Source of the DNA: Lactiplantibacillus brownii
GTDB taxonomy: Bacteria > Bacillota > Bacilli > Lactobacillales > Lactobacillaceae
NCBI RefSeq assembly: GCF_031085375.1
Contig: NZ_JAVCWF010000001.1
Location: 806,001-870,000 of the forward strand
Length of the DNA stretch: 64,000 nt
Direction: 5' to 3'
Position 1 is the stretch's first letter; every line of letters begins with the position of its first letter. Under the pieces are notes generated by a model. The model did no database searches. It saw nothing but the letters and a program-made list of their open reading frames with translations, and was not told the origin of the DNA. The translations under genes and the position numbers were made by a program. Shown here piece by piece: positions 62,381-64,000 of this stretch.

Positions 62381-62929
62381 ATGAACGGTCAAGATAGATA
62401 TGAAGAGCAAACTGCGGTTCAAGCTCTAGTTAAAAGGCACCCAAAAAAATTTGCGTCAGCGTACTTGCCTAAGGAAGATATGCCAGACATCCAAGTTAAT
62501 AATGCCAGCATAGGTGTTGAAGTCGTGATTGGAGTTAAGACTAATATTACACGCGTTCTTTTTATGAATAAACAACCAGGAAAGCGACAAATTGATAATC
62601 CTATTGAAGCTTTGAGGCGTATGGGTATTCAATTTTATCATCCCAATCTGGAAGGTAGCAGTATGCAACCGATTCTGCCGAATGCTTTTTGGGATTCAGG
62701 AAATAATATTCAAGTGGTCATTCAGTCGAAAGTACAGAAAGCACGTAAGTATACTAAACTTTCAGAAAATGATTTGTTTATCCATGTGATTGATTCCAAG
62801 GATGAAGTTGTAAAAACTGTAGAGGCAATTTCTACTATTTCTGATATGCCATTTGATTATATTTATTTGTGGGATGGGTTCGATTTGATCGAAATTAAGA
62901 CAGCAGACGGAACATCAATCGTGTATTGA
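62381..62929 (+). CDS. Hypothetical accessory protein
   Basis: 182 residues from the ATG after GGAGG. There is no signal peptide or membrane helix. 'ASIGVEVVIGVKTNITRVLFMNK' and 'IQVVIQSKVQKARKYTK' could be part of a nuclease-like core, but no family is recognised. AT-rich relative to guaA, and adjacent to an Mrr-like nuclease, so it may be an island gene with a defence role. Confidence 0.65.
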   Translation: MNGQDRYEEQTAVQALVKRHPKKFASAYLPKEDMPDIQVNNASIGVEVVIGVKTNITRVLFMNKQPGKRQIDNPIEALRRMGIQFYHPNLEGSSMQPILPNAFWDSGNNIQVVIQSKVQKARKYTKLSENDLFIHVIDSKDEVVKTVEAISTISDMPFDYIYLWDGFDLIEIKTADGTSIVY

Positions 62930-63036
62930 AGAGCTTATATGCTACAGTATCTTCACTGTGTAGTCCATGGTGAGAATAGCGCTTAAACACGCTAAAAATT
63001 TAATCAGGGATACTGCAATAATTGGTAGGGGAAAGT

Positions 63037-63756
63037 ATGTTTAAAAATAAGGGAGATAGACTGGAATCATTGATCCAGTATTTCTATCAAGAATTATCAA
63101 AACTTTCGAATAAAAATATTAAAGTTAAAACTAAATATGATATAGATGGAAAGTCGGGTACAACTCATAACATTGATGTGTATTATCAGTTTGAGTTGAA
63201 CGGAATAATTCATAGAGTAATATTTGAGTGTAAGAATTGGAAAAATAAAGTGTCAAAAGATAAAGTATTGACATTGAAAGCAATAATTGATGATATTCCC
63301 AATTCAGTGGGCGTTATGGTAGCTCCAAAGGGTTATCAAAGTGGTACACAAACTTTTGCTGAGCATCATGGCATCAAATTGATATCTGGAAGTGAGCAAT
63401 CGTTACTTGCAATCGTTGTTCAAAGTAAATTAAGCGTCGTTTTACCTGACGAAACAGTCATTGGAGAACCATTCTATTGTTTAATGGAGAAAGATAACAA
63501 CGGAGAATTAACGGGAAACTATATTCAAAACGGTGATGAAAGCGGAAAATTCTTTCTTATCTTGTATTTTTCAAAAAAGGAAGCGAGAGAGAGTAGAACA
63601 GATTTGAAATCAGTGGTGAGAGGAATAGATAAAAATCATCTTACGATATTGTGTGAGTACAGCGAGCATCTTGGACTAAAATTGGCTATCAAGCAATTTG
63701 TGAGTACAGAGGCTTTGGGTGTAGATGCTAATCTGTTAAAGAATTATTTTCTTTGA
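63037..63756 (+). CDS. Mrr/PD-(D/E)XK-type nuclease domain protein
   Basis: 239 residues, ATG after AGGGGAAAG. The nuclease core is 'THNIDVYYQFELNGIIHRVIFECKNWKN': Asp, then Glu-x-Lys (ECK), at about residues 50-75. Homologues include type IV restriction endonucleases (Mrr) and other archaeo-eukaryotic-like REase folds. The C-terminal part ('GVMVAPKGYQSGTQTFAEHHGIKLI') is the usual end of the Mrr catalytic domain. AT-rich. Confidence 0.72.
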   Translation: MFKNKGDRLESLIQYFYQELSKLSNKNIKVKTKYDIDGKSGTTHNIDVYYQFELNGIIHRVIFECKNWKNKVSKDKVLTLKAIIDDIPNSVGVMVAPKGYQSGTQTFAEHHGIKLISGSEQSLLAIVVQSKLSVVLPDETVIGEPFYCLMEKDNNGELTGNYIQNGDESGKFFLILYFSKKEARESRTDLKSVVRGIDKNHLTILCEYSEHLGLKLAIKQFVSTEALGVDANLLKNYFL

Positions 63757-64000
63757 GAGAGTGTCTAAAAATATAACTAATTACGTTTGGTGCTCAATTT
63801 ATTTCAAAGTAAATGTGTTGTTCCATGATGAAAATATATTTTTAGTTTATCTTTATTATTGATAAGTTAACGTGTAATGTTAGGCTTGAAATGTTTATCT
63901 TGAGTCCGCTTAAGCCTTGTTACAATTGATGATGGCTATGGATGAAAATCCAAGAAAAAGTGTCGATAATCCGCAGTTCAGGTCACTCATCGTATTAGTT
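63757..64000. other. Non-coding end of the window
   Basis: No ORF or hairpin stands out. Sequence is AT-rich like the preceding accessory genes. Confidence 0.5.

Noticed and set aside
62055..62384. 109-codon ORF after guaA starting at TTG
   Set aside because: It reads through the guaA terminator hairpin and lacks a ribosome site. Only a gene remnant in its later part remains possible.
1..64000. CRISPR arrays, insertion sequences, rRNA and tRNA genes
   Set aside because: No regularly spaced direct repeats, no transposase frames, and no tRNA cloverleaf or rRNA block were seen on reading through the window.

Overview
The window is a piece of a chromosome from a low-to-mid GC Gram-positive lactic acid bacterium, almost certainly the Lactiplantibacillus plantarum group. 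The diagnostic evidence is a complete lactate-racemase locus: nickel transporter larMNQO and regulator larR face larA-larB-larC-larD-larE. The LarA and LarE numbering matches the described L. plantarum proteins at every residue checked (LarA His108, His174, Lys184, His200; LarE Cys176). PepX, several APC permeases, a GH78 rhamnosidase operon and many intrinsic terminators fit the same lineage. Species cannot be fixed from the sequence alone.

Layout. 1-3.2 kb: the 3' end of an OatA-like O-acetyltransferase, then an AT-rich AbiE-type toxin-antitoxin pair with a frameshifted toxin. 3.3-13.6 kb: pepX, OsmC-type peroxidase, amino-acid permease, pyridoxal-kinase-like protein, Nudix hydrolase, about 0.97 kb of non-coding DNA with two strongly structured elements, a 49-codon gene, a guanylate-kinase paralogue, a Fur-family regulator and a Ser-rich surface protein with a membrane partner. 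13.6-22.6 kb: AraC regulator with a rhamnosidase/transporter operon, then a TetR regulator facing an oxidoreductase and an alpha/beta hydrolase. 22.7-29.5 kb: HAD phosphatase, an aminotransferase plus D-2-hydroxyacid dehydrogenase operon behind an aromatic-codon leader peptide, and a glutamine-type ABC importer. 29.5-38 kb: the lar locus. 38-53.8 kb: FNT channel, permease, TauE/SafE, MarR-MFS, an iron-type ABC importer, HflX, Nudix, an SMR transporter with a candidate attenuator, tandem histidine phosphatases, a CPA2 antiporter and a GrpB-Nudix fusion. 53.9-55.4 kb: a three-gene MqsR-like toxin / HTH antitoxin / SecB-like chaperone module. 55.5-64 kb: DedA, HelD, a small membrane protein, CoaA, GuaA, and an AT-rich accessory stretch after guaA with an Mrr-like nuclease.

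The strongest discovery candidate is the araT-type leader at 23364-23664. It has a consensus promoter and Shine-Dalgarno site, then a 20-residue ORF with six consecutive aromatic codons (Phe-Tyr-Phe-Trp-Tyr-Phe). Downstream are a terminator and a mutually exclusive antiterminator. The antiterminator's 5' arm can also pair with the control codons themselves. This is the logic of ribosome-mediated attenuation, in a group where T-boxes are the usual solution. The controlled operon would transaminate aromatic amino acids and reduce the keto acids, for example to phenyllactate. The second is the toxin-antitoxin-chaperone module.

All functional assignments come from reading motifs in the sequence; no database search or folding program was run.
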